56,565 bases of DNA. Source: Acetobacter sp. Its GTDB lineage: Bacteria > Pseudomonadota > Alphaproteobacteria > RF32 > CAG-239. The stretch lies in the NCBI GenBank assembly GCA_023665325.1, contig JAMPED010000006.1, positions 49,382 through 105,946 of the forward strand. Direction: 5' to 3'. Of this stretch, positions 44,756 to 52,580 are shown in pieces. Position numbers and translations under genes: made by a program. Under the pieces are notes generated by a model. It saw only the letters and a program-made list of their open reading frames with translations. It searched no databases and was not told the origin of the DNA. Every line of letters begins with the position of its first letter. Position 1 is the stretch's first letter.

Positions 44756-45669
44756 TGCAGAAGAAATATATAGGGATAATAGGGACTATACTGGTTGTTG
44801 TTAGCTTATTTTGCCATACTCACCAACCTGTTGTTAACATCGCCTATATGGCTGATACTAAATATCTGCCGTATGTTATGACTTCATTACATTCAGCAAT
44901 CGTCAATAAAAAAGAAAAGACGCATTATAAAATTCACATAATTGCTAAAGATTTTACGCCTCAAGATATTGAAAAGATAAAACAAATGACCGGGAAAAAT
45001 ATTGAAATCAATATTTATTCAGCGCAAAAATTAAATTTAGATTTTTCGCACCTTGGGCGCTTTTCCTCATTTCAAGTGGCACTGCAAAAGCTATTTATTG
45101 CTCAATATCTGCAAAATGTAAATAAGGTATTGTATTTAGATGCTGATACACTTGTGCAAACAGATTTAGCTGATGTCTATCAAACAAATCTTAAGGAAAA
45201 ATATGCTGCGGCTGTAAAAGACGGACTAATGTATCAATATCCTGAACACATAACCGAGTTGAACCTCAAAAATAAAGATTTTTATTTTAACAGTGGTGTA
45301 ATGCTTTTAAATTTAGATAAAATAAGGCAAGATAATATAATGCAAAAAGCAATTATTTATTTTAATACACATAGCGAAATATTCGGAGATCAAGATGTTC
45401 TAAATGTGGTGTTTAAAGATAAAGTGCAATCACTCTCATATCGTTATAATTGCAATAGTGTGTTTTTTGAAGAAAAAGACGCCGCATTTTTAAGTTCTTT
45501 TTGGCAAGAAAATGTCCCAGAAAACCCTGAACAAGTTTATAAAACCGCAGCAATATTGCATTTTGCCGGTCATAAGCCGTGGACAGAGTGGTTTAAACAT
45601 CCATACCTAAAATCTCTATGGCAGAAATATGCTAAAGAAACACAGGCAAAATATAGCATAGATTTTTAA
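44755..45669 (+). CDS. Family 8 glycosyltransferase, second paralog
   Basis: 304 residues, clearly homologous to the preceding protein along its length: NIAYMADTKYLPYVMTSLHSA, VLYLDADTLVQTDL with the DxD as DAD, FYFNSGVMLLNLDKIRQDNI, GDQDVLNVVF, LHFAGHKPW. The N-terminal hydrophobic segment is shorter (residues ~5-21). The start codon overlaps the preceding stop (TAATG). Probable product of tandem duplication with later specialisation. Confidence 0.88.
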   Translation: MQKKYIGIIGTILVVVSLFCHTHQPVVNIAYMADTKYLPYVMTSLHSAIVNKKEKTHYKIHIIAKDFTPQDIEKIKQMTGKNIEINIYSAQKLNLDFSHLGRFSSFQVALQKLFIAQYLQNVNKVLYLDADTLVQTDLADVYQTNLKEKYAAAVKDGLMYQYPEHITELNLKNKDFYFNSGVMLLNLDKIRQDNIMQKAIIYFNTHSEIFGDQDVLNVVFKDKVQSLSYRYNCNSVFFEEKDAAFLSSFWQENVPENPEQVYKTAAILHFAGHKPWTEWFKHPYLKSLWQKYAKETQAKYSIDF

Positions 45670-45675
45670 TTTCTC

Positions 45676-45704
45676 TTGCACAAAATCATTTTTGTCGTTA
45701 ATAT
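45676..45704 (+). promoter_or_regulatory. Promoter of mtaB-ftsY-xseA
   Basis: TTGCAC (45676-45681), 17-base spacer, TAATAT (45699-45704), 30 bases before the mtaB start codon. Confidence 0.6.
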
Positions 45705-45734
45705 CCTACCTTAAAGAATAAGGATAACAAGATT

Positions 45735-46766
45735 ATGGCAAAAGTTGTGACGTTTGGCTGTCGTATTAACAGCTATGAGAGTGAAATTTTTAAAGAAAAG
45801 CTAAAGGCGTATGATAACTTAATTGTTGTCAATACCTGCGCAGTAACAGCAGAAGCAGAACGTCAATGTCGTCAAGCAATCCGTAAGCTAAGAAAGGAAA
45901 ATCCTGAAGCCAAAATTATCGTAACTGGTTGTGCAGCGCAAGTTAGTAGTCAGCGTTTTGCTGAGATGGCGGAAGTAGATTTAGTTTTGGGTAATAAGGA
46001 AAAAACTGAAATTGAAAAATATCTTATAGCCAAAGATAAAACCATTGTGGGCGATATCTTTTCATTTAGTGGTTATGATGCATACCTAATTACAGGTTTT
46101 GAGGGGCGGGAACGAGCATTTGTTGAAGTGCAACAAGGGTGTAACCATCGTTGCACATATTGTATCATCTGGCAGGCTCGGGGAGCCAACCGTTCGGTAA
46201 ACGAAGAAAAAATCATCGAGCAAATTCGAGTTTTATTAGCTAAAGGGTTTAATGAGATTTGTTTAACGGGGGTTGACATATGCTCTTATGAACCAAGTTT
46301 TAGCGGATTGGTGAAAAAAATATTGCAAACTTTTCCCAAACTTCCATCTTTGCAGTTTGGTTCATTAGACCCCGCAGCAATAGATGAAGAGTTTGTTGGT
46401 TTAGTAAAAGATTATCCCAATATATACCCGCATTTCCATTTCTCAATTCAAGCAGGAGATAACTTAATCTTAAAAAGGATGGGGCGCCGACATAGCCGTG
46501 AAGATGTTATAAACTTATGCCATAAATTACGAGAAGTCAGACCTGAGTGTACATTTGGTGCAGATTTTATCTGTGGTTTTCCAACAGAAACAGATGAAAA
46601 TTTTGCAAATACCCTTAAATTAGTGGAAGAAGCAGGGATTGATAAATTGCACGTTTTTCCATATTCAGAACGCCCTGGAACACCAGCAGCAAAAATGCCA
46701 CAAGTGCCGGTTTATATCCGTAAACAGCGTGCTGAAACTTTGAGAAAATTAAAAAAGGAGGAATAA
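45735..46766 (+). CDS. mtaB: tRNA (N6-threonylcarbamoyladenosine(37)-C2)-methylthiotransferase MtaB
   Basis: Radical-SAM enzyme that makes ms2t6A at tRNA position 37. 343 residues: N-terminal UPF0004 domain with three cluster cysteines (FGCRIN, NTCAV, TGCAA) and radical SAM motif GCNHRCTYCII. Compared with the usual ~400-430 residues, the protein ends right after the core domain (KMPQVPVYIRKQRAETLRKL) and lacks the C-terminal TRAM domain. The frame ends in a TAATG overlap with ftsY, so the shortening looks natural rather than caused by a sequencing error. Confidence 0.9.
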   Translation: MAKVVTFGCRINSYESEIFKEKLKAYDNLIVVNTCAVTAEAERQCRQAIRKLRKENPEAKIIVTGCAAQVSSQRFAEMAEVDLVLGNKEKTEIEKYLIAKDKTIVGDIFSFSGYDAYLITGFEGRERAFVEVQQGCNHRCTYCIIWQARGANRSVNEEKIIEQIRVLLAKGFNEICLTGVDICSYEPSFSGLVKKILQTFPKLPSLQFGSLDPAAIDEEFVGLVKDYPNIYPHFHFSIQAGDNLILKRMGRRHSREDVINLCHKLREVRPECTFGADFICGFPTETDENFANTLKLVEEAGIDKLHVFPYSERPGTPAAKMPQVPVYIRKQRAETLRKLKKEE

Positions 46767-47680
46767 TGAGTGGATTTTTTAAAAAATTAGGTTTCGGACT
46801 TAAAAAAACCTCACAAAATTTGAGCCAAGGAATAGCCGATATTTTCACTAAAGAAAGTCTATCCGATGATGTTGTGACAGATTTAGAAGAACTGTTATAT
46901 ACTGCAGATGTCGGAGTTAAGGCAACCACTGAGATTATAGAAAAGTTTAGCGCCCGTCGTTTTGAAAAAGGTAGCGATATCATTAAAATCAAAGAAGAAC
47001 TATGTTCAGACATTGTGAATATCCTAAAGCCATCAGAACAAGAACTTGTGATTGACAAAAATAAAAAGCCCTACGTTATCTTGATGGTTGGTGTTAATGG
47101 TGCAGGCAAAACCACAACAATTGGCAAATTAGGCAAAAAATTTGCAGAACAAGGTTATAAGGTATCATTTATCGCTGCAGATACATTTCGCGCAGCAGCG
47201 GTGGAGCAACTTGCTGTTTGGGGGAGTCGCAATAATCTGCGTGTTTTTTCAGGAGCTGCAGGTTGTGATAGCGCAGGGCTTTGCTATGATGGTTTAAAAG
47301 AAGCGGAAAAACAGGGTGATGATATTGTATTTATTGATACAGCAGGACGGCTTCAAAATAAAAAAGGGCTAATGGAAGAATTACAAAAAATTGTTCGAGT
47401 GATAAAAAAGGTATTTCCCGAAGCTCCGCATAAAACCTTAATCACAATTGATGCAACAACTGGACAAAACGGACTGGATCAAGTAAAAACATTTAAAGAA
47501 CTTGTCGATGTTAATGGAGTTGTTGTTACAAAATTGGATGGTTCTTCCAAAGGAGGAATATTAGTAGCTATAGCCTCTGAAATTGGAATACCGATACACT
47601 TTGTAGGCGTAGGAGAACAGGTGGAAGATATGGATATTTTCAAAGCTGAAGATTTTGCAAAAGGGTTGTTAGACTTATGA
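46766..47680 (+). CDS. ftsY: Signal recognition particle receptor FtsY
   Basis: GTPase receptor for SRP at the inner membrane. 304 residues comprising only the N and G domains: GVNGAGKTTTIGKL (P-loop), DTFRAAAVEQL, DTAGRLQNKKGLMEEL, TKLDGSSKGG, and FVGVGEQVEDM. No long acidic A domain, as in many Alphaproteobacteria. It overlaps mtaB (TAATG) and xseA (ATGA), giving an operon of three. Confidence 0.96.
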   Translation: MSGFFKKLGFGLKKTSQNLSQGIADIFTKESLSDDVVTDLEELLYTADVGVKATTEIIEKFSARRFEKGSDIIKIKEELCSDIVNILKPSEQELVIDKNKKPYVILMVGVNGAGKTTTIGKLGKKFAEQGYKVSFIAADTFRAAAVEQLAVWGSRNNLRVFSGAAGCDSAGLCYDGLKEAEKQGDDIVFIDTAGRLQNKKGLMEELQKIVRVIKKVFPEAPHKTLITIDATTGQNGLDQVKTFKELVDVNGVVVTKLDGSSKGGILVAIASEIGIPIHFVGVGEQVEDMDIFKAEDFAKGLLDL

Positions 47681-49065
47681 TGAGTATGAGTTTTGAGTTT
47701 GAGGAAGAAAACACTATAATTGCACCCAAAATCATAGAACCACAACCTAAAACGATTACTGAAATTTCAAATGAAATTAAGCGTTTTGTTGAGGGAAATT
47801 TTAATCACGTTTTAATCCGTGGGGAAATTTTTGGTGCTAAAAGAGCGGATTCAGGACATTGGTATTTATCATTAAAAGATGAAGGCGCAGTGCTGGCCGC
47901 TGTATGTTGGCGTGGAGTGGCTTCAAATCTTAAAGTCAAAATCGAAGATGGACTGGAAGTTATTGCCACCGGAAAAATCACAACATTTGCAGGCAAGTCT
48001 TCATATCAATTAGTTATTGAAAGTCTAGAACCAGCAGGGCAGGGCGCCCTTCTAAAATTATTGGAAGAGCGTAAGCAACAATTTATTAAAGAAGGTCTGT
48101 TTGATGCAGCACATAAAAAGCCAATTCCATTTTTGCCAGAAACTATTGGGGTTGTATCTAGTGCTTCTGGTGCGGTTATTCGTGATATTATCCATCGCAT
48201 AAGAGATAGATTCCCTTCGCATATCGTTTTATGGCCAACGCCGGTGCAAGGAGATGGCGCTGCCGAGAAAGTTGCCGCAGCAATTCGTGGTTTCAATACT
48301 TTAACAAAAGAAAGTTCGGTAAAGCGTCCAGATGTCATCATCGTAGCACGCGGTGGTGGAAGTTTGGAAGATTTATGGGCATTTAACGAAGAAGTGGTTA
48401 TTCGTGCCGTATACGATTCGGAAATCCCGATTATCTCTGCAGTAGGGCACGAAACAGATACAATGCTTATTGATTATGTATCAGATAAACGTGCGCCTAC
48501 ACCAACTGGTGCGGCAGAGTTTGCGGTTCCGGTTAAAGATGAGCTAGTTTCAAGTCTTAATATTTTAGACAATCGTATGCGTAACTCGATTCGCCGCTGC
48601 TTGACGGAATATAAAACCCGTATAGAAGGATTAAGTCGAGGCATTCCTAACTTGCAACAAATACTCAATGAAAGTGCCCAAAAACTGGATTATCGTTTGG
48701 AACGTTTACAAATTGCAATGAAGAATGTATTGACATTAAAAAGAAACACTTTGGCATTAGCAGAAATCAAATCAGTATATGTTAATTCGCAAATTGAACG
48801 TTATCAAGAGCGCTTGCAAAGTTTAGAGGCTCGCCTAGATGGTGTTTCAGTCGAATCAGTTTTACGACGTGGATTTGCTTGGGTAAAAGGTGAAAATAAT
48901 CAAACCGTTTATAATCTAAAAGAAGCAGAAAAACAAAAGAATTTAATAATACGCTTTGCTGATGGCGAATTAAATACTGCAATAGGAACCTCTCAAATCA
49001 CAACATTACGCTCGAAAAAGGTAAAAAAAGAAGAAAAAACACAAGCAACATTATTTGATTTTTAA
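47677..49065 (+). CDS. xseA: Exodeoxyribonuclease VII large subunit
   Basis: Degrades single-stranded DNA together with XseB. 462 residues: N-terminal OB fold (VLIRGEIFGAKRADSGHWYLSLKD in part), catalytic domain with IGVVSSASGAVIRDI, ARGGGSLEDLWAFNEE, SAVGHETDTMLIDYVSD and RAPTPTGAAE, and a C-terminal coiled-coil region. The start ATG overlaps the ftsY stop by four bases. No xseB is seen in the window. Confidence 0.95.
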   Translation: MMSMSFEFEEENTIIAPKIIEPQPKTITEISNEIKRFVEGNFNHVLIRGEIFGAKRADSGHWYLSLKDEGAVLAAVCWRGVASNLKVKIEDGLEVIATGKITTFAGKSSYQLVIESLEPAGQGALLKLLEERKQQFIKEGLFDAAHKKPIPFLPETIGVVSSASGAVIRDIIHRIRDRFPSHIVLWPTPVQGDGAAEKVAAAIRGFNTLTKESSVKRPDVIIVARGGGSLEDLWAFNEEVVIRAVYDSEIPIISAVGHETDTMLIDYVSDKRAPTPTGAAEFAVPVKDELVSSLNILDNRMRNSIRRCLTEYKTRIEGLSRGIPNLQQILNESAQKLDYRLERLQIAMKNVLTLKRNTLALAEIKSVYVNSQIERYQERLQSLEARLDGVSVESVLRRGFAWVKGENNQTVYNLKEAEKQKNLIIRFADGELNTAIGTSQITTLRSKKVKKEEKTQATLFDF

Positions 49066-49106
49066 TAACTTGGCATTATCATTGCTTTTAATAAAGGAGA
49101 ACAGCA

Positions 49107-49916
49107 ATGATAAGTATGCACATATTGTGGCTTGCACTGATACAGGGACTAACAGAATTTCTGCCGGTAAGCTCTTCCGGACATTTGATTTTATTTGCTA
49201 AATTCAGTCCATATGGTGATCAAGGGCAAGCCATAGATATTGCACTGCATATCGGTTCTTTGATTGCTGTAGTGCTTTATTTCTGGACCACAATCAAAAA
49301 TATGTTACAGGGGCTATGGCGTAATAAATTTATGCCAAACTTTGAAAATTGTGGTGTCCGTCTAGCATATTATATATTGTTTGCCACCATTCCAGCAATA
49401 GTTATTGGTGGTGTCTTTTCATATTTAGGTACAGAGTGGACAAGAAGTACCAAGCTGATAGGCTGGATGTTAATATTATATTCCATCATTTTGTGGTATG
49501 CAGATACAAAGTTCAGTACAGCCAAAACTTTAAAGGAAATGTGTTTAAAAGATGCCATTTTAATCGGTTTTGCGCAATGTTTAGCTTTTATTCCAGGTAC
49601 AAGCCGCTCAGGGGTTACCATCACTATTGGACGATTCTTAGGCTATAATCGCAGCGAAGTTGCCAAATTCTCAATGTTGTTATCGATTCCTTCTATCTTA
49701 GCAGCAGGGGTAGTTGCTGCATATCTGCTTTATATTGGAACGGAATTTGCTCGTATAACTTTAGCATATCAAGCAGTTGTATTATCTTTTGTCTTTTCAT
49801 TTTTAGCAATATTCTTAATGATGCGTTGGCTGCGTTTTGCAACGTTTTTGCCGTTTGTAATCTATCGAATAATTTTAGGTATAGTTCTTTTATTAAATGC
49901 TTATGGAATAATCTAA
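49107..49916 (+). CDS. uppP: Undecaprenyl-diphosphatase UppP (BacA)
   Basis: Recycles undecaprenyl diphosphate for cell wall synthesis in the inner membrane. 269 residues, seven to eight membrane segments, with the two signatures LTEFLPVSSSGHLIL near residue 17 and PGTSRSGVTITIGRFLGY near residue 157. AAGGAG precedes the ATG. Followed directly by the promoter of pilin cassette C. Confidence 0.96.
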   Translation: MISMHILWLALIQGLTEFLPVSSSGHLILFAKFSPYGDQGQAIDIALHIGSLIAVVLYFWTTIKNMLQGLWRNKFMPNFENCGVRLAYYILFATIPAIVIGGVFSYLGTEWTRSTKLIGWMLILYSIILWYADTKFSTAKTLKEMCLKDAILIGFAQCLAFIPGTSRSGVTITIGRFLGYNRSEVAKFSMLLSIPSILAAGVVAAYLLYIGTEFARITLAYQAVVLSFVFSFLAIFLMMRWLRFATFLPFVIYRIILGIVLLLNAYGII

Positions 49917-49936
49917 AAACAATCGTAAAATTAGTT

Positions 49937-49964
49937 TTGACATTTTTTAATTTCCTTATATAGT
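49937..49964 (+). promoter_or_regulatory. Promoter of pilin cassette C
   Basis: TTGACA (49937-49942), 16-base spacer, TATAGT (49959-49964), placed relative to P0 as in cassettes A and B. Confidence 0.75.
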
Positions 49965-49969
49965 CTAAC

Positions 49970-50156
49970 CAGATAGGCAATAGTTTATCTGGGGTGTGGA
50001 AACCTCTTCTATACGCGTCTGCGTGCCAGACGATAATTTTGCACGCTTTCTAGTCAGAGGCTGGAAGGCGGCAAAATACGCTTATATTCAGTCAATATGT
50101 CGCACTATTCGTATAGATAGTTTCCAACTTCCAGTCGCCTTATCGGCGACTTTTTT
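49970..50156 (+). ncRNA. Structured pseudoknotted leader RNA, copy C
   Basis: P0 CAGATA/TATCTG (49970-49991). P1a GGGG/CCTC (49991-50006) with GGAAAC (49998-50003) complementary to GTTTCC (50120-50125). CTATACG (50009-50015) pairs with CGTATAG (50110-50116). P2 CGTCTG/CAGACG (50016-50032). P3 TTTTGC-A-CGCTTT with AAGGCGGCAAAA (50037-50076; one bulged A). P4 ATATT/AATAT near 50080-50100. P3-loop GGCTGGAAG (50059-50067) pairs with CTTCCAGTC (50128-50136), overlapping the 5' arm of the terminator GTCGCC/GGCGAC (50134-50150), loop TTATC, six Ts. The AA linker (50126-50127) is kept. The ribosome site GGAGG follows the T-run. Confidence 0.8.
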
Positions 50157-50179
50157 ATTGTATAATTTGGAGGTGCATT

Positions 50180-50776
50180 ATGAAAAAAAACGAACAAGGT
50201 CGCTCAATGATAGAAATGTTAGGTGTGTTGGCGATTGTGGGGATTCTCTCTGTTGGTGGAATAGCTGGCTTCTCTAAAGCGATGATGAAGTATAAACTCA
50301 ATAAGCAAACTGAGCAAATTGTATCTATTTTGAATTATGCAAGTATAAATATGGATATGTTATTCCAAAGTTTTAATGGGAGAGTTGAAAATGTAACGGA
50401 AATACTTAAAAATACGGGAGCTTTTCCAGAGGAAATGTTAAAGTCAAATACACCTAATTATGTTTATGATATTTTTGGAAATACGGTTTGGGTGCAGATG
50501 TTAAAATATGATAGCGGTGAAAAATATTTTGAATTGATGATGACATTAAAAGAAAGAGCCACAGAAAGTTGTGTGAATCTTGCCTTGCTAGCTAAACAAT
50601 ACAGTGAAAATTTATGGAGGGTGAAGTATGGAGAAGAACAAAATAGCCTCTGGGGGGATTCATATTGTGGGGAAGATACAGATTGTTTAAGAGATGTAAC
50701 AATCGCAGAAATACTAGAAAGTTGCAAAATTTGTGAAAAGAGAAATTGTCCATTTTGGTTTCAGCAAAAATTTTAA
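50180..50776 (+). CDS. Pilin-like protein, cassette C
   Basis: 198 residues: MKKNEQG/RSMIEMLGVLAIVGIL, the shortest leader peptide of the four, same Gly cleavage site and Glu+5, then GGIAGFSKAMMKYKLNK. The middle differs strongly from the others but keeps FPEEMLKSNTPNYVYDIFGN; the C-terminus has SYCGEDTDCLRDVTIAEILESCKIC then NC. TTGGAGG lies five bases upstream of the ATG. It stands alone between uppP and tRNA-Leu with its own promoter and leader. Confidence 0.87.
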   Translation: MKKNEQGRSMIEMLGVLAIVGILSVGGIAGFSKAMMKYKLNKQTEQIVSILNYASINMDMLFQSFNGRVENVTEILKNTGAFPEEMLKSNTPNYVYDIFGNTVWVQMLKYDSGEKYFELMMTLKERATESCVNLALLAKQYSENLWRVKYGEEQNSLWGDSYCGEDTDCLRDVTIAEILESCKICEKRNCPFWFQQKF

Positions 50777-50848
50777 AATATCAAACAATTATCTCATCTA
50801 AAAAAATGATTGACTAATCAAAAAAAAGAGACTAATTAAATATCCATT

Positions 50849-50934
50849 GCTCTGGTGGCGAAATTGGTAGACGCGTATGCTTCAGGTGCATATTGCCTTA
50901 GGCAGTGAAAGTTCAAGTCTTTTCCAGAGCACCA
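50849..50934 (+). tRNA. tRNA-Leu (anticodon CAG)
   Basis: 86 bases with encoded CCA. Acceptor GCTCTGG/CCAGAGC, D-arm with AAATTGGTAGACGC, anticodon stem TATGC/GCATA with loop TTCAGGT (CAG), a long variable arm (TGCCTTAGGCA), and T-arm GTTCAAGTC. The long variable arm is typical of class II tRNAs. A TTGACT box lies at 50810. Confidence 0.93.
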
Positions 50935-50938
50935 TATT

Positions 50939-50962
50939 AAAACCCCTCTTATGAGGGGTTTT
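50939..50962 (+). terminator. Intrinsic terminator after tRNA-Leu
   Basis: AAAACCCCTC/GAGGGGTTTT, 10-bp stem with a four-base loop, five bases after the CCA end. Confidence 0.88.
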
Positions 50963-51026
50963 AATATTAGTAAGATTTGATTTTCTAATAAAATTTTTAT
51001 AGTATATTTTTTAGCTCCGCCAAGTA

Positions 51027-51482
51027 TTATTTTTTATATTCTTCATCTGTTACAGGTTTTAACCAAACGGGCTGGTTATCATCAGGGTTAGGAGTTAAAG
51101 CAATATGGCTAAACCAAGAATTCGGGGCAGCACCATGCCAATGTTCCACATAGGGAGCAACCTTAACAACATCTCCAGGTCTCAGAATTTCTATCTCTTG
51201 ACCACGAATCTGATGCCTTCCTTCTCCATTAGTAATCAGCAAAACTTGTCCACCTGTATGATAATGCCAATTTGTACGGGTACAAGGCTCAAAGGTTACA
51301 TTAGCAACAGGCATTTTTAATGTTTTATCGTAATTATTTACGTTAGCAAGATATGAGTTTCCGGTAAAATATTGACCGTATGGATTCGGCTCTCCTTTAG
51401 CAAACATAGATTTGTGATTATCAGTTATATTTCCACAAGCAGAGAGCATACAAATAACAACCAGCATAAAATTCTTTTTCAT
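51027..51482 (-). CDS. Cupin-domain lipoprotein
   Basis: 151 residues. Lipoprotein signal MKKNFMLVVICMLSAC with lipobox LSAC (Cys16). The rest is a single cupin barrel: NWHYHTGGQVLLITNGEG (metal-binding His cluster) and LRPGDVVKVAPYVEHWHGA. Such proteins resemble carboxymuconolactone-associated or quercetinase-like cupins, but the substrate is unknown. Start ATG 51482 with AGGAG seven bases upstream; a TTG one codon earlier is in frame. It is divergent from the LysR gene and carries a 14-bp operator-like element 58 bases upstream of its start. Confidence 0.85.
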   Translation of the reverse strand: MKKNFMLVVICMLSACGNITDNHKSMFAKGEPNPYGQYFTGNSYLANVNNYDKTLKMPVANVTFEPCTRTNWHYHTGGQVLLITNGEGRHQIRGQEIEILRPGDVVKVAPYVEHWHGAAPNSWFSHIALTPNPDDNQPVWLKPVTDEEYKK

Positions 51483-51540
51483 CAATCTTCTCCTATGAAA
51501 TATTGTAATTAATTTAATTATGATTGACGAAAGTCAAAAA

Positions 51541-51554
51541 GTCCAATATCGTTT
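51541..51554 (-). promoter_or_regulatory. Putative LysR operator upstream of the cupin gene
   Basis: On the minus strand AAACGATATTGGAC, whose inner end lies 58 bases before the cupin ATG. The identical 14-mer stands 58 bases before the aldo/keto reductase ATG in the same orientation relative to that gene. It also lies between the divergent cupin and LysR genes. Confidence 0.65.
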
Positions 51555-51592
51555 ATTTATAAAACTATAATTTTTACTTATAGAGAGGTCTA

Positions 51593-52489
51593 ATGGAGCT
51601 CACCCAATTATTACAATTCAAGACAATTGCAGAATGTAAAACGATGACCGAAGCTGCAGAGCGTCTACACATATCACAACCAGCGTTAAGCTTCAGTCTA
51701 AAGAAGTTAGAATATGAATTAGGCACTCAACTGTTTGAACGTGCAAAAAATAAAATTATCTTAAATAAAGCCGGTGAAATGGCTTTTACATACGCTTGCG
51801 CTATCTTAGGACAAGCTGAAGAAATGAAAAACGCTTTTCGCCAATATACTAAGGAAAATAATGTACTTTCTTTAGGGTTTTGTGATGCTGGTCCAATGCG
51901 GTTTTCTCTTCCATTATTGCAAAAAACTTATTCTGATCTAAATTTATCTGCAGAAATTATGTCAGACGATACAGGGGCATTAAATGATTTATTGTCTAAA
52001 AAATATGATGCAGTTATCTCTTTAGAGAAATTAGAACATCAAGATGTCATCAGCATTCCGTTTGCCAAAGAAGCTTTAATGCTTTCAGTTTCTGTAAACG
52101 ATGAATTGGCACAAGAAAAGACTATTCGCCTTAATCCACAAATCCAAAGGGAAATAGCACTCTATCGTATTTATGGAGCTTATGAACGAAAAATACATCC
52201 ATTCCTGAAGTGGCTAGAACAGTTGCCAAATACAACAACATATACAGATTATTTTGTTTTTCGACAGATGTTGGAACATAAAAAACTTTTAACATTTACA
52301 ACTCGCTTGGTTCAATTATACAGAAATGACGGAGATAGAATTATTATCCCTCTTGAAAACGAAGGAGTTACAGCAACTTATTGGATTTCATATGAACGAA
52401 ACAATAAAAAAAGACTAGCGCCAATTATAACTTGGCAACAAGAAAATATGTTAATATTACTGGGGTCGGAAAATCCAGACTATAAATAA
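51593..52489 (+). CDS. LysR-family transcription regulator
   Basis: 298 residues. N-terminal winged helix-turn-helix (LQFKTIAECKTMTEAAERLHISQPALSFSLKKLE in pieces, FERAKNKIILNKAGE) and a substrate-binding domain (VLSLGFCDAGPMRFSLPLLQ, residues ~90-290). LysR regulators typically control a divergent gene and neighbours, and bind T-N11-A type sites. Here the divergent gene is the cupin lipoprotein and the downstream neighbours are the aldo/keto reductase and hydrolase. GAGAGG precedes the ATG. Confidence 0.92.
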   Translation: MELTQLLQFKTIAECKTMTEAAERLHISQPALSFSLKKLEYELGTQLFERAKNKIILNKAGEMAFTYACAILGQAEEMKNAFRQYTKENNVLSLGFCDAGPMRFSLPLLQKTYSDLNLSAEIMSDDTGALNDLLSKKYDAVISLEKLEHQDVISIPFAKEALMLSVSVNDELAQEKTIRLNPQIQREIALYRIYGAYERKIHPFLKWLEQLPNTTTYTDYFVFRQMLEHKKLLTFTTRLVQLYRNDGDRIIIPLENEGVTATYWISYERNNKKRLAPIITWQQENMLILLGSENPDYK

Positions 52490-52508
52490 AATTTATAAAT
52501 CTATAACA

Positions 52509-52522
52509 AAACGATATTGGAC
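52509..52522 (+). promoter_or_regulatory. Putative LysR operator upstream of the aldo/keto reductase
   Basis: AAACGATATTGGAC, identical to the element upstream of the cupin gene and ending 58 bases before the reductase start codon, the same distance as in the cupin promoter. Confidence 0.65.
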
Positions 52523-52580
52523 GGTAGGAAGTTTTATATTTATATTAACAACAGATAATTTAATATATGAGGAACAAATT

